A stretch of 64,000 nucleotides of DNA from contig MU404083.1 of the NCBI GenBank assembly GCA_022695795.1, positions 92,730 to 156,729 of the forward strand. The letters run 5' to 3'. Of the stretch, positions 12,701 to 23,719 are shown in pieces. Source of the DNA: Biscogniauxia marginata. Lineage: Eukaryota; Ascomycota; Sordariomycetes; Xylariales; Xylariaceae. Below the pieces are notes generated by a model. It was not told where the DNA came from. It made no database searches and saw only the letters and a program-made list of their open reading frames with translations. Each line of letters begins with the position of its first letter. Position 1 is the first letter of the stretch. A program made the position numbers and the translations under genes.

Positions 12701-12808
12701 CTCCGCTGGAATAGGTAGGTAGTCTACGCCCTTCCCATCGTCCAGAAAGTGCGTTATTTCCCCATGTCTACCATGCCATATGATCTAGCCCCGGGTAATA
12801 GCCACCAC
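9730..12808. other. Non-coding, AT-rich stretch with assembly gap
   Basis: The 3' UTR of the reductase occupies the first few hundred bases. A short CA-repeat lies at about 10613-10625, and the sequence is very AT-rich at 10640-10870. A gap of ten N sits between a G17 and a C24 run. No gene is supported. Confidence 0.6.
11691..11861. other. Assembly gap flanked by homopolymers
   Basis: G17 at 11691-11707 runs into C6. Ten N follow at 11745-11754, then a T-rich and A-rich stretch, then C24 at 11838-11861. This looks like an unresolved low-complexity junction. The length of ten is a conventional filler and says nothing about the true gap size. Confidence 0.9.
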
Positions 12809-13243
12809 TTAATCAATATACCACTTAGCAATGTGCCCTTCACAGTTCATAGTCCCCTCCGCACCGACCCTACCGTTCGCGCCGCCGAACCGGTTCACTG
12901 CCTCGTCGATGATGTCGAGAATGTCCTGGTTGCGCATCGAGAACCGCAGGTTCGCGGGCTCGCCGTCGCCGCGGGAGACGCTGAACCCGCAGTCGTGACC
13001 TAGCATCGGCTGCCTGTAGCCGTCGGGCTTGCCCGCGAAGTCGACGTTCCAGTCGCTGGGGTCCTGGAGGACAGCCGCGCAGGTATCCTGGCACTGCGAG
13101 GTCGAGGGCGAAACCGAAGGGTTCGTGCGGTCCAATAACGTCAGCGTGGTGCAGTAGCCGGCGATTGACTTGTCGCCCGTGCACGCGGCCGCGAGGGCGA
13201 GGCCGCTGAACGTGCTGGCGATGAGGATAGTGAGGGGATGCAT
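12809..13243 (-). CDS. Small secreted cysteine-rich protein, Ecp2/Hce2-like effector candidate
   Basis: The protein has 144 residues and a clear signal peptide (MHPLTILIASTFSGLALAAA, cleavage before C21). The mature part carries six cysteines (21, 31, 51, 55, 85, 134), enough for three disulfides. The C-terminal half has a FSMRNQDILDIIDEAVNRF segment followed by GRVGAEGTMNC. This resembles the C-terminal pattern of the Hce2 family, homologues of the Cladosporium Ecp2 effector. That similarity is from memory and is the weak point. The frame stays open 20 codons upstream to 13303, but the ATG at 13243 is preferred because it starts directly with the signal peptide. It is likely exported to the apoplast or medium. 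A TATA-like element lies about 180 bases upstream. An A-rich homopolymer (about 13315-13333) lies in the leader. Confidence 0.7.
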   Translation of the reverse strand: MHPLTILIASTFSGLALAAACTGDKSIAGYCTTLTLLDRTNPSVSPSTSQCQDTCAAVLQDPSDWNVDFAGKPDGYRQPMLGHDCGFSVSRGDGEPANLRFSMRNQDILDIIDEAVNRFGGANGRVGAEGTMNCEGHIAKWYID

Positions 13244-14166
13244 CTTGTCGGTCGATATCGTGCACAATACTGTCGATGAGCGTTGTCGGTGAGTTTTACC
13301 CAACGTCGGTTCTCAAAAAAAAAAAAAAAAAAACCTGCAGCGAGTGATCCTTGAAGTATAGAGCTACCTGGTGGTTGATGAGGAGCGAGAGAAGACCCCT
13401 CGAATCCCGCCATTCCCGGCGTTTATATAGCCTCTCCTCAGCTGTGCCTCACGATATTTCTGTTGTTGGCTGTGACATCGCAGAGCTTGAAATTTCTCCT
13501 CATCCCTCACTACCGTAATTGTGAGTACAAATGAATTGAATCTCAAGTGTGTGACCAAATATCATCGTCGTTCCCCACCAATGAAGCGCCAAATTTGGGC
13601 TAGGATGTGACACGGGCTGACCCTATAATGTGTTCGTTGCGCTGATTCGCTGTCACGTCCAATTTGGTCACTCTCCGGCAAGCAATCCTCTTTGGCAAAC
13701 ACCTCATGTGACCCAGCCCCAGAGGTGATCTTGCTCTTAATAATATCAAGTGTGGGCGGTTATGAGTTTGCTCAAATCCTTCGACCCCGGCTGATTTAAT
13801 GTAATAAATTCCATTCACGACCATAGTTAATTATTAGTATCTTGTGTCGCAGCTGAGTTGTAGGTAAGGGGAAGTTGATGCAATTTCGGAGCCATCGTAG
13901 AATAGAGATGAAGCAGGGTTAACGCAGTATAGATCGGTCAGGAGGTCTAGTCGTAGATAATGTCGAGGATCTATTCCGCAAGATGGAATAGTTGCGGTTG
14001 GTAGATGAGCATGGTGCGAATATTTATCAACGAATTCCACAGGCTCATTGCTAGTCATCGCCCGGGACGAAGGTAAATTATGATGTGAGTTAGGAGAATG
14101 GCATTCCAGAGGACCGGCAATAAGAGATGAACGGGAAACTGGTCGAGCATCGGTCCCGGAGCAGTG
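13244..14166. other. Promoter region and spacer upstream of the secreted protein
   Basis: On the minus strand a TATATAAAC-type element is at about 13421-13430, and the region to about 13560 is the likely promoter of the secreted-protein gene. From 13560 to 14166 only short frames without motifs occur. Confidence 0.45.
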
Positions 14167-14340
14167 TCATTTCGTCCCTTGCCGTTTGGTTGCCAGCTCC
14201 AACTCTAAGGCATCTGCCACACAAAGTTTACAGATAGGCTTGTATACCCTTTCTTTGATGTCGTTGCAATCGTCCTTGCATGGCAAGCGTCTCTCGTAGG
14301 GCTTGCAGCCGCACTTGTATATGATTATAATTTTGCACAT
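14167..14340 (-). CDS. Tiny cysteine-rich protein (57 aa), unknown function
   Basis: The frame starts at the ATG at 14340 (MCKIIIIYKCGC) and has no signal peptide. It holds seven cysteines (2, 10, 12, 21, 25, 37, 40) in C-x(7)-C-x-C-x(8)-C-x(3)-C...C-x(2)-C order, followed by an acidic/basic helix-like tail. Very short proteins starting MCK with paired cysteines are common in Pezizomycotina and may bind zinc, but no function is known to me. The frame continues upstream to 14421, but that part lacks cysteines and looks like leader. It lies 354 bases downstream of another Cys-rich mini-frame on the same strand. Confidence 0.4.
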   Translation of the reverse strand: MCKIIIIYKCGCKPYERRLPCKDDCNDIKERVYKPICKLCVADALELELATKRQGTK

Positions 14341-14693
14341 CGTTTCGAAATAAACAGGATGGTCTCGGTTGCGTGCAACTAAACAGTGATTTATGGCAAT
14401 CGAGTCGAGCGTGTGTGGCAATATAGGTGATACTTGACCAGGACTATCGTCGTGAAGTTGGTTGAACGTTTGTTTGGCAATGAGTGACAGCAGTTTCGAT
14501 AAACCTGCAATTTAGTTGATGTTTTATATAATGAAGAATCTGGTTGTCGGAGAAAGCTTAGTCAAAGTTGTGTGTGCTGTGGCACCCCTTTCTCCGTCTT
14601 GACTGAGCTTGACTCCAGACCCTCTCGAAGCATATTCATATCAAATCCAAACTTTCTTCTATCACAGCGCCGCTGTGAGAGGTTCCTTTTACT

Positions 14694-14909
14694 TTAATTC
14701 ATCAAGCGCCACATTCGCTCCAGTATGTTCGAAGGATACTGGCATATAGGCAATCTTCGATTCGTATTTATCACCTTAACCTCATAGTAACAGATATCGC
14801 AAAGAACCCGTTCTGAGTCAAGTTTACCGACGACGCCATCTCTGCAGGGGCTTAGCTTTCCTGGTGGCTGCTTTCGACATTGGCATTGACATTGTCTGGG
14901 CATTGTCAT
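14694..14909 (-). CDS. Tiny cysteine-rich protein (71 aa), unknown function
   Basis: The N-terminus reads MPRQCQCQC after an alternative upstream Met (the inner ATG is at 14903). It is followed by a PC pair at 21-22 and a CDIC knuckle at 37-40. The C-x-C-x-C ... C-x(2)-C layout resembles the neighbouring mini-protein at 14167-14340, suggesting two members of one family in tandem. A possible 42-base in-frame intron, starting GTTAAG after the CDICYYE segment and ending TGCCAG, cannot be decided without transcript data. It is short enough to be chance. Confidence 0.3.
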   Translation of the reverse strand: MTMPRQCQCQCRKQPPGKLSPCRDGVVGKLDSERVLCDICYYEVKVINTNRRLPICQYPSNILERMWRLMN

Positions 14910-15145
14910 AGGTGTGAAAATTTACTTACTAGTTTATATGTTCCCATGAACATCTTTCCAGAGATTCAACCCAATTTCCACACGAGGGTTTTATGCAATT
15001 TAGCTCGAGTCGCGATACAGCGGTCGAAGACTCGTTGTCTTTGTTACCAGATAAAAGGAAGCCATCGGTAAGTGGGACAAAGACTTCAAGCGGTTGCGGC
15101 GACAAAGATGACAGTCCAGTCTAGATAAAGATGTATCCAATATGG

Positions 15146-15163
15146 CGGTCGGTCGGTCGGTCA
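15146..15163. repeat. Tetranucleotide microsatellite (CGGT)n
   Basis: About four copies of GGTC lie just downstream of the cupin gene's stop codon. No function is evident. Confidence 0.7.
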
Positions 15164-15176
15164 ATATGATCGATGA

Positions 15177-15719
15177 TTAGACATCCAGCACAGGTCCTTG
15201 GTTACCATATATTGGGTCCTTCTGAAACCAAGATAATGTCTCAATGTTCTGCAATTTAGCCTCCTCTCCTTTCTTCCCATAGCACATGTCCCAATTGCAT
15301 CCCCTAGGATAGCTTCCTACCATCTCGAATCCGCCTCTTTCTGTCATGTCGTCCAACAATCTATGTCCCACGCCGGCTGGGATAATTAGTACATCGCCCT
15401 TTTCGACTACCTTCTTAACCTTGTCGGGATTGTCCTCTCCTCCAAAACAGAGTTTCGCCTTGCCTTGACTGATGCATAGTACCTCGTGAGTCGTCGAATG
15501 AAAGTGAGTGGTGCTGTACATTGTGAATCTCCACTGAGGTTCCACGACGCCTATCGTAGTGAGATGTGACTCTATCGCTGACGCTGTGACTGATGACCGG
15601 GGGAACGCCTCATGATAATGTATCAGAGGCTTGTTATGGATGCTGGTGTTTGGAATGAGGTTATATGCTGGGATTTGGTGTGTGGAGACACGTAGTGACG
15701 CGAGAGGGTTGAGAGCCAT
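15177..15719 (-). CDS. Cupin-domain protein, YjlB-like
   Basis: This is an intronless gene of 180 residues with a single conserved beta-barrel (cupin) domain. Motif 1 is the HFHSTTHEV stretch with H72, H74, H78 and E79 as candidate metal ligands. The spacer carries GKAKLCFGG. Motif 2 is GDVLIIPAGVGHRLL with H119. The GSYPRG...NWDMCYG C-terminal block is typical of the YjlB-like subgroup found in fungi and bacteria, whose substrate is not established. No targeting signal is obvious. The start at 15719 is the first ATG in frame and gives a length normal for the subgroup. Confidence 0.85.
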   Translation of the reverse strand: MALNPLASLRVSTHQIPAYNLIPNTSIHNKPLIHYHEAFPRSSVTASAIESHLTTIGVVEPQWRFTMYSTTHFHSTTHEVLCISQGKAKLCFGGEDNPDKVKKVVEKGDVLIIPAGVGHRLLDDMTERGGFEMVGSYPRGCNWDMCYGKKGEEAKLQNIETLSWFQKDPIYGNQGPVLDV

Positions 15720-18700
15720 CTTAGCCGTCTTTCGTAGTAAAACTAAATAGGGGGCAGAAGAAGAGGAACGGTGAGAAGCTTGTGAGGTAGAAGTAAGCTA
15801 CGGGATGAGTGTCGACGAGGTGTAAGCAGGGGGATTGTTTGTCTATGACATCTACGATACAAATTCATCCCCCCTCATTGGATGATCCCACGTCATTCGC
15901 TTATGTGTTGGTGGTGTACGTAGATATGTAGATCATTGATCTGCTCAATCGTATTCATATATCAATTAATAATTTAATACACATAGGTCGTTGTTACGAA
16001 GGGTTACCGGCGAATTAGCATTAGATAGAAAGGGGGGTTCAATTACGGGTAACACTTGTCGAAGCTAAGCCATCATAACTGGCGCGAGGAGCGAGACACG
16101 AACAATGGAATTCTCAAACGACCTGTCCTTGAGGACATGGGTATCGTGCATGACTACGATGACGTATAATTCTCACAATTCCAATTTTCTGGATACATGT
16201 GTAGGTATGTGCATGACTGACCCGCAGGATTCCGGTTACTTGTGAATAAGTATGTACCATTATATATATACTGTAATACCTCTAATTATATACTACCTTA
16301 TCAAATATTTCCTATCTCGTTTTACTACAATATGATATTATATTACAATATTAGATACTTATTTCCAACAACCTTGAATCAGGACTCATTAGCATATAGA
16401 AATGAAATAATGAAATATCAGTCCAAAATCTCATTATCTGGTCTAGCTGGACTTTTATCAACTATCCGAAGTGTGCGTTCTATTTAGCTGCTTCACCTGC
16501 ACCCGGTGACCCCCCGGGAACGCGAGAGCTCATCCTTACAGCTTGGATCTCATCTAGAAGCGTTTAATGGTTACAGATTAATAGTCGCTGACTGCCGAGG
16601 CTGACGATATGGACGTAGTCACGATGTAAAAGCTACACAAGCAACAGTTACTAGAAGGCGCACTTCGAGTGAGTTTCAACTTTACCATTTCTTATGAATG
16701 ACAGGCTGTAATTGGCGCAAGGAAAAGTACTGGTCATAACCTATAAACACCAGGAGCCACACACCACACACGCAACCAACTAAAATTCTCCGAAGCCAAT
16801 ATTGACCTCATACGAATATCGATCTTTTTCATCCTGATATCCACTGAGGTTCAGCGTAAGGGGCAATTGGCCTTAAAAATGCTTCTCGAACTTAACTATC
16901 TATTATTACACCCCCCTTAAAACCTACATATTTAAATTACTAATAAAGCTTCAACGGCCTTATGCCACATCCCCGTATCCTCAATACAACTGCTCGCCTT
17001 CTTGATATCCTTCACGTACGCGCGACTCGGGTACATCCTAATCCGTCTTGGCAGGTTGTGATTCACGGGCACCACGTAGCCTACAGCGAGCGGGGGCATG
17101 AAAAGCGTGGCTGCTATTCACTTGTGCAACTCTGGGGCTTCCGTATCTGTCTATGGTATTGTCCATTCATAGTGAGTACATTGCTTTGAAGACAGTTGCG
17201 AGACTGTAGATTGGTGACTTTCTTGTTGTACTTATCCCCCCCCCCCAACCTCCCTAATCCACGAGTTCGCCTGGTGGATGATGCTGAAAATAGCCCGCTT
17301 CTCCTTGGGTACCGTGCACGGCGGCGTTCAGGAAGCGAGCCGTCGTCTGTAAATTGTTCAGCCTACTAGTTTAATGTTGGAATGTATGTAGGCGTCCTGC
17401 GCGAGCGCTAAGTGCGCGGACTGATAGACGATGGCGAACTGTCTGCCAGGGAGGATGGCACCCTCGACCGACCCTTGGGCTCCTTCGGCTCTGTGATGGT
17501 GTCAAAGATGTGTGGCTTGTGTACTTAAGGTAGTTATGTTAAAATATGGGGTAAACGACCCCTGGCCTCCTGTATATATAGATGGGCTTCGCCCACCTAC
17601 CTAGACTCACCTTGAGCCAATACACTTGATCCTATCCACACATTTCCGTCTCATCTCAACAAGTTAGGGTTGTCTGCACTATGTTGATATTATTGTTATT
17701 GTTCAGGTGCCTATGCATCCTTCTGGGCAGGCCTTGGTATGGCTGTGATCTAGTAATCTGTCACTGCTGCACAATGTACACATAAGTAATGTGTTACGAC
17801 TACCAACCCCCAGTGAAGTAATTATTCTGCCTTGGGCCCTCATGATAAGTTAAATACTTAGTTAGAAGCCCCCCATGCAGTTAGTTCCCAGTCTGTTTAT
17901 ATCGAAGGAGTGAGAGAAGCAGGTAGTACAGTGGCCAGAACGGCTTTCTACCAGATTACAAATCTCCATACATCATGGCAGGTACCAGACTATTCTAGGC
18001 CATTACGACCAGAGCTAAAAGCGTGAGTATATTTGACGAATAAATTGGAGGTTATCCGTAAGATATGATGAAGAACTATAAGGGACTTGAGAATAAATCT
18101 CAACCACTGTCTGTAGCCGTGACAGAGATCGGTGCTGGGGGGGAGGGGGGGGGAGGGAAGTGATTATAAAGAGTACTGGGTTTACATGTATTTCTGGGAA
18201 TTTTCCTGCGCAAGAAACAGAAAAAAAGATATTATCCTCGAAGGTGGCACCGGAACAAGTCACACTGAACTAGTTTTGGTCATTATAGCAAGTTGGGCCA
18301 TTTCTCACTCCATATTGCTTAATGTCCGTATGGTGAACACCCTTACTAGGAATTCGATAAGGGAAAGCATTTGAAGAATTGGTAGTAGAACTTGATTTAT
18401 TCTAGGCCTTCTAACCGATCCTAGTGGTAGTTGGTGATACTAAGTTTAAGCTTCAAATGGTCTGTAGCATTGGTTATACATAACACCTCTACTAGGGTTT
18501 AGGACTACTACGAGGACCAGAGGTCAAAAGGTGGGTTAACGACCGTGCCTCAGACACATCCCGCAACCGTATTAGGAGACATATATAGAACTAGGAGACG
18601 CCCTTTACAGAGGGAGGGTGGAGTTTCAGCTGCATAGTGCTCCTATCCATACGTAAGATGCTTCATAGAACAGCCTGTGCCACCCTTTAATTCGACACTC

Positions 18701-19963
18701 TTGTTTAATAGATGCAGGGATATGTATGTATACACATGTCAGCATTTCATATCTGGAGAGATGAACTTCTGTCGTTAGGATTACGCTGAACCTGAACTGT
18801 TCCTATGAGTTTATGGTCATTCTAGCTGAGGGGATCATCTCTTCGACTGCATAAGTTTTTTTCTATTTCATGATTGAAAGAGTTGGGTAGCCCCTGTGCT
18901 TTGATATGACTTGATCCTCGTTCAAGTCTATCTAACACATGTCGGATAATAACGAGAGACACCTCATAACCCGAATACCCCCCCAAACCCAATCCCGCTG
19001 CCCTATGATACGGTTTTCGGGAGATGTAACTGTTCCACTAGAACGACTTCCTAATTCAAAATCCGCCGCTCCACAGACTCCTAAGGGATGGGTATATCCA
19101 AGTAGCGAAAAAGAGACCAGTGTTTTGGGACGACGAGCGGTATGGAATAATGGATGCTAGATCTCACTTTACTCATCTCTAATAATATTGTCTATGCTCC
19201 GCGTGGAATTGCTCATCAATCTCCTACCAACGATGAGCCGTTAGGTACTCGGAATGCTAGAGGATGGCTACTCTGACGCAGATAGGAAAAGGCGCGAGGG
19301 GACACTCGTCGTCTCGTATTCGGGCTGCAAAGCGTGACTAAAAGAGGGTAATAATAAGTAGAAGCGTCACTATTGATATAGCTGCTAGGGACCAGGAAGA
19401 TGGATTCGAAGGCGGAGAATATGGATTGGTAAGAGTGACGGAACCCCCAGAGAAAATATAGGTATCTAAGCCACACTTGAAGAGGGTGCTAACATGTGAT
19501 GTGGCTGGGTGGCCGAGTTCGTATTCGCATTTTCTATTCAGGGGCCAACTTGGCAAGCTTTTGTTTTTCTGGAAGGGGCCGTCTGATTTCCTAATCCCTG
19601 TCACCGCTTGCCATAATGCAGGTTCGGCATGATGTGATTGGTGACAAGTTGCCGAGCTAGGCGATTTGTAGTTAGCAGGCTAGCGGATATTACCCTGCAA
19701 GCTAACGGTAAGTTAAATTGGTGGATGCTAACTGATTAAAGTCGACTGAGTCGCATAAAAAAATCCAAGTCCCTTTTCTTCCTGCTCAATGCAAAGACGA
19801 AAACGCGACCACGAACTTCTTGCTCACGATTGATTCCTCTCGCCGTCGGACTCCGGATACGACTAATTGACCACACACTTCCTCAGTGTATCAATCCTTC
19901 AGAAGCAGGGTCAATATATATATATATAAACCGGTCAAGAGTTCGACATCACAATTAGTCAAC
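15720..19963. other. Long gene-free stretch
   Basis: No gene is supported in more than 4 kb. The cupin promoter lies at the left end and the ERG6 promoter at the right end. Runs of C (about 17237-17246) and G (about 18137-18156) occur. A small GC-richer island at 17250-17500 has coding-like minus-strand pieces without a complete model (see findings). Confidence 0.5.
19913..19929 (+). promoter_or_regulatory. TA-repeat / TATA region before ERG6
   Basis: An alternating AT run ending in TATATAAA lies about 35-50 bases before the chosen ERG6 ATG at 19964. It falls inside an in-frame 26-codon upstream extension starting at 19886. It is therefore either core promoter, which supports the downstream ATG, or a translated leader. 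Confidence 0.35.
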
Positions 19964-21284
19964 ATGGCCACCGTTAAACCCGGACTCGAGAGGCAGGACA
20001 GGGAGCGTGACGCCGCATTCAACAAGGCCATGCACGGCAAATCTGCCCAGGCTACGGGAGGCATTCGTGCTATGTTCAGCAAAGGCGCCGACGCGAAGAA
20101 AGCAGCCGTTGATGAGTACTTCAAGCACTGGGACAACCAGGCCGCGAAGAACGAGACGGAGGAAGACCGAGCTGTTAGTCCAACCTCTTTTATGTCCCGT
20201 ATCTGGCTAACATGATCATTCTCCCAGAAACGCACTGCTGAATACGCCACATTGACGAGGCAGTAAGTCACAAACATGTCCAGCTTCCACTACACCGATC
20301 ATTCCTGAACTGACACGTTCTTAGCTACTACAACCTCGCGACCGATCTGTACGAGTACGGTTGGGGTCAGTCCTTCCACTTCTGCCGTTACTCAATTGGA
20401 GAGAACTTCTACCAGGCTATCGCACGGCATGAACACTACCTTGCACACCAAATCGGCATCAAGGAGGGCATGAAAGTGCTCGACGTTGGCTGTGGTGTCG
20501 GTGGACCTGCTCGGGAGATCGCCAAGTTTACTGGTTGTCATGTCACGGGTCTGAACAACAACGACTACCAGATCGAACGCGCCACCGTATATGCGCACAA
20601 GGAGGGCCTGTCAAAGCAATTGAAATTTGTAAAGGGTGACTTCATGGTGAGTACATATCGCATTGAAGTACTGCGTGCTGCTGTTTCGTGCTAATTTAAC
20701 TTGTGCAGCAAATGGATTTCCCTGACAACAGCTTCGATGCGGTTTACGCTATTGAGGCCACCGTCCACGCGCCTAAGCTAGCAGGTGTCTACAGTGAGAT
20801 CTTCCGTGTGCTGAAGCCCGGCGGCGTCTTTGGCGTGTACGAGTGGTTGATGACGGACGACTATGACAATGACAACCTCGAGCACCGTGAAATCCGGCTA
20901 GGCATCGAGCTGGGTGATGGCATCTCCAACATGGTGACGATCTCGGAAGGTGTCGAAGCCATGAAGGTTGCCGGATTTGACCTTTTACATCACGAGGATC
21001 TCGCAGACCGTCCCGACGAGATCCCATGGTACTGGCCGTTGGCTGGCCGGTGGAAATACATGCAGTCGGTATTCGATGCCCCTACTATTGCACGTATGAC
21101 ATGGTGGGGACGTGCGCTTGCACATAACTTTGCGGGTCTCCTAGAAATCTTGAAGATTGCACCAGCCGGTACCAAGAAGACGGCCGATAGCCTGGGTATC
21201 GCCGCTGACTCCTTGGTTGCTGGCGCCGAAAAGCATTTGTTTACCCCTATGTACTTGATGGTTGGAAAGAAGCCCGAGCAATAA
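19964..21284 (+). CDS. erg6: Sterol 24-C-methyltransferase (ergosterol biosynthesis)
   Basis: Exons are 19964-20173, 20228-20262, 20325-20646 and 20709-21284, joining in phase to 380 residues, the usual Erg6 length. The enzyme transfers a methyl group from S-adenosylmethionine to C-24 of the sterol side chain; in filamentous fungi the substrate is mainly lanosterol, giving eburicol. It acts at the ER and lipid droplets. The aromatic sterol-binding segment [11 protein letters not shown] is at about 91-101. SAM motif I ([10 protein letters not shown]) is at 133-142, the acidic EATVHAP segment follows, and motif III-like [12 protein letters not shown] comes after it. The C-terminal sterol-methyltransferase domain ends in LMVGKKPEQ. 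All three introns have GTTAGT, GTAAGT or GTGAGT donors. A second in-frame ATG at 19886 would add 26 residues that include the TA repeat and are not Erg6-like. Confidence 0.96.
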
Positions 21285-22498
21285 GCATGTCTTATTCTTA
21301 ATTACCTTGATACTTTGCCACGAAAGAAACGGAAAAATGGATAGAATATGGGAGTAATGTCGATAAACGCCTATTAATAATGGGCCACAAGGACGCTATC
21401 CGATGACGGGGCTTGCTGGGCGTAAGGCCTCGGATGGGGAACTTTGGCCTCTTCGGTGTAATATAATTGAAGAGTGTATTTACATTGCATTGCATTGGAA
21501 AGGGACTGCAAATAATCGACGCTTGAAGGATTATGGCGATGTCGCAATGTGTAAGAGCAAAAATAGTGAAGTTGATTACTAAATTTCACTCGTACCTGAG
21601 ATAAATGCTGTATAGAGTTGTGCCTATCTGCAAATACTTGTTTAAATATAGGTATGTACCTTACATAGGTAGGTACCTATGCAATCTGTATTTGTCTTAC
21701 AAAAGAGTTAAAACTATGGATAACATTCAACTCTATGCATCTGGCCGCTGTTGAAGGGGTACCTAATAGGCATACTACTTCTGTTTCTGTTAGTGTTTTT
21801 GTGTGACAGTACTTTGTATGTAACGCAGACGTAAGACCTATCGGGTATTACGTGTTTCCAGCAAACGGATCCCCAACGGAGGAAGAGATAAGCTCCCGAA
21901 CGAGAGCATATCTTGATAAGACTCGGCCGATAGGTTAATCGTTTGACCATTTCGTGATCATTTGGATAGGATAATCTAAGTAAATGTACTATCTAGAGAC
22001 AATCGAATAAGATTCGACTATTTCGCGCGCTGCTTGTAGGTTGGCGACTTGTTAAAGCTGAGCTTAATACCCTAATACTACCTTAGGTATGTACTACCTA
22101 ATCGCTACAATTCATAGCGACGGTATCGGGGAAAGTTCAGGTGGGTCGGACGATTCGTCAATGGGAGTCCCGAAAGGGTCCTTACGCTAAACCGAAGATG
22201 GACTAGCGAGTCCATTCCGCCCAACAAGCTTGTTCCTATTCCATCCGGAGGGTTAAAAAAAAGTTGGGAAAGTGCGCGCGCCGATAACTGCAACTCCAAA
22301 AAAGGGCTTACGGGAGCTAAAAGAAAATAATAAAAAATCACTCTTCACCTTTTCTCCCATCATCCTTCGACCGGTCATCTGCCCCGAAACGCCTCGCCAT
22401 TCCGCTATCTCGAGTCGGCCGGAATCTTCAATTCAATTCCCCTTTGTCTCCCTCCCCTCTTTTACGACTCGAGCTTTCGCCATCTCCAAGAGAACAAA
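21285..22498. other. Intergenic region between ERG6 and PDB1
   Basis: It contains the ERG6 3' UTR, several TAGGTAGGTA-type motifs at about 21650-21690 and 22075-22100, and a C/T-rich promoter leader before the next ATG (22360-22490). No gene is seen. Confidence 0.6.
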
Positions 22499-23719
22499 AT
22501 GTCCCGCTACCTCCGGCCCGCCGCTCGACTAGCTGCCTCTGCTCGCGCCGTAGCCTCAGCTCCCCGAACCCTTCCCCGATTCTCACCTGCTGCCGCCGCC
22601 TTCTCCGTCTCGCAACGAAGGACGTTCGCCGATGTCAAGGGAACGAAGGACTACACGGTCCGAGAGGCCCTGAACGAGGCGATGGCCGAGGAGCTCGAGG
22701 CAAACGAGAAGGTTTTCATTATTGGCGAGGAGGTTGCGCAGTACAATGGCGCATATAAGGTCACCAAGGGCCTGCTGGATCGTTTTGGCGACAAGAGAGT
22801 CATCGACACACCTATCACCGAGAGCGGGTTCACCGGTCTGGCCGTCGGTGCTGCGTTGAGTGGTCTAGCACCTGTGGTGAGTAGAGGAGATTCCCAAGTC
22901 CTATCTCGGTAGCTGTGACCGTGATAAGTCAGGACGCTGACCGACCATCGCGATGCATAGGTTGAGTTCATGACCTTCAACTTCGCCATGCAGGCCATCG
23001 ATCAGATCGTCAACAGTGCCGCCAAAACCCTCTACATGTCTGGCGGCATCCAGCCCTGCAACATCACCTTCCGTGGCCCCAATGGTTTCGCTGCCGGTGT
23101 TGGCGCCCAGCACTCTCAGGATTACAGCGCCTGGTACGGATCTATTCCCGGCTTGAAGGTTGTTTCTCCTTGGTCCGCCGAAGACGCCAAAGGCCTACTG
23201 AAGGCTGCTATCCGTGACCCTAATCCCGTCTGTGTCCTCGAGAACGAACTAATGTACGGTGTTTCGTTCCCTATGTCCGAGGCTGCGCAAAAAGATGATT
23301 TCGTTCTACCGTTCGGCAAGGCAAAGGTCGAGCGCCAGGGCAAGGATCTTACCCTGGTTTCCCTCTCTCGTACTGTCGGCCAGTGCATGGTTGCCGCCGA
23401 GGCACTGCAGAAGAAGTACGGCGTCGAAGCTGAAGTTATCAACCTGCGATCTGTCAAGCCGCTAGACATCGAAAGCATTGTCAGATCGGTTAAGAAGACC
23501 CACCGCCTGATCTCGGTTGAGTCCGGATTCCCCTTCGCCGGTATGGGCGCCGAGATCCTCGCCACCACCATGGAGTATGCCTTCGACTATCTGGATGCCC
23601 CTGCGCAACGTATCACCGGCGCTGAAGTCCCCACACCCTATGCTCAGGGACTCGAGCAGATGAGTTTCCCGACCGAGCAACTGATCGAAGACTTCTCCGC
23701 CAAACTTCTACGAGTATAA
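22499..23719 (+). CDS. pdb1: Pyruvate dehydrogenase E1 component, beta subunit
   Basis: Exons are 22499-22876 and 22961-23719, separated by a GTGAGT...TAG intron of 84 bases. They give 378 residues, standard for mitochondrial E1-beta. Together with E1-alpha the subunit forms the thiamine-diphosphate heterotetramer that decarboxylates pyruvate and passes the acetyl group to E2. An Arg/Ala/Ser-rich mitochondrial presequence covers about residues 1-40. The mature part starts near [19 protein letters not shown]. The thiamine-binding region shows [20 protein letters not shown], followed by the conserved [32 protein letters not shown] and the C-terminal transketolase domain with [14 protein letters not shown] pyrimidine-rich leader precedes the ATG. 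Confidence 0.97.

Noticed and set aside
19886..19963. In-frame N-terminal extension of ERG6
   Set aside because: It includes the TA-repeat element and has no Erg6 similarity. The ATG at 19964 gives the standard length.
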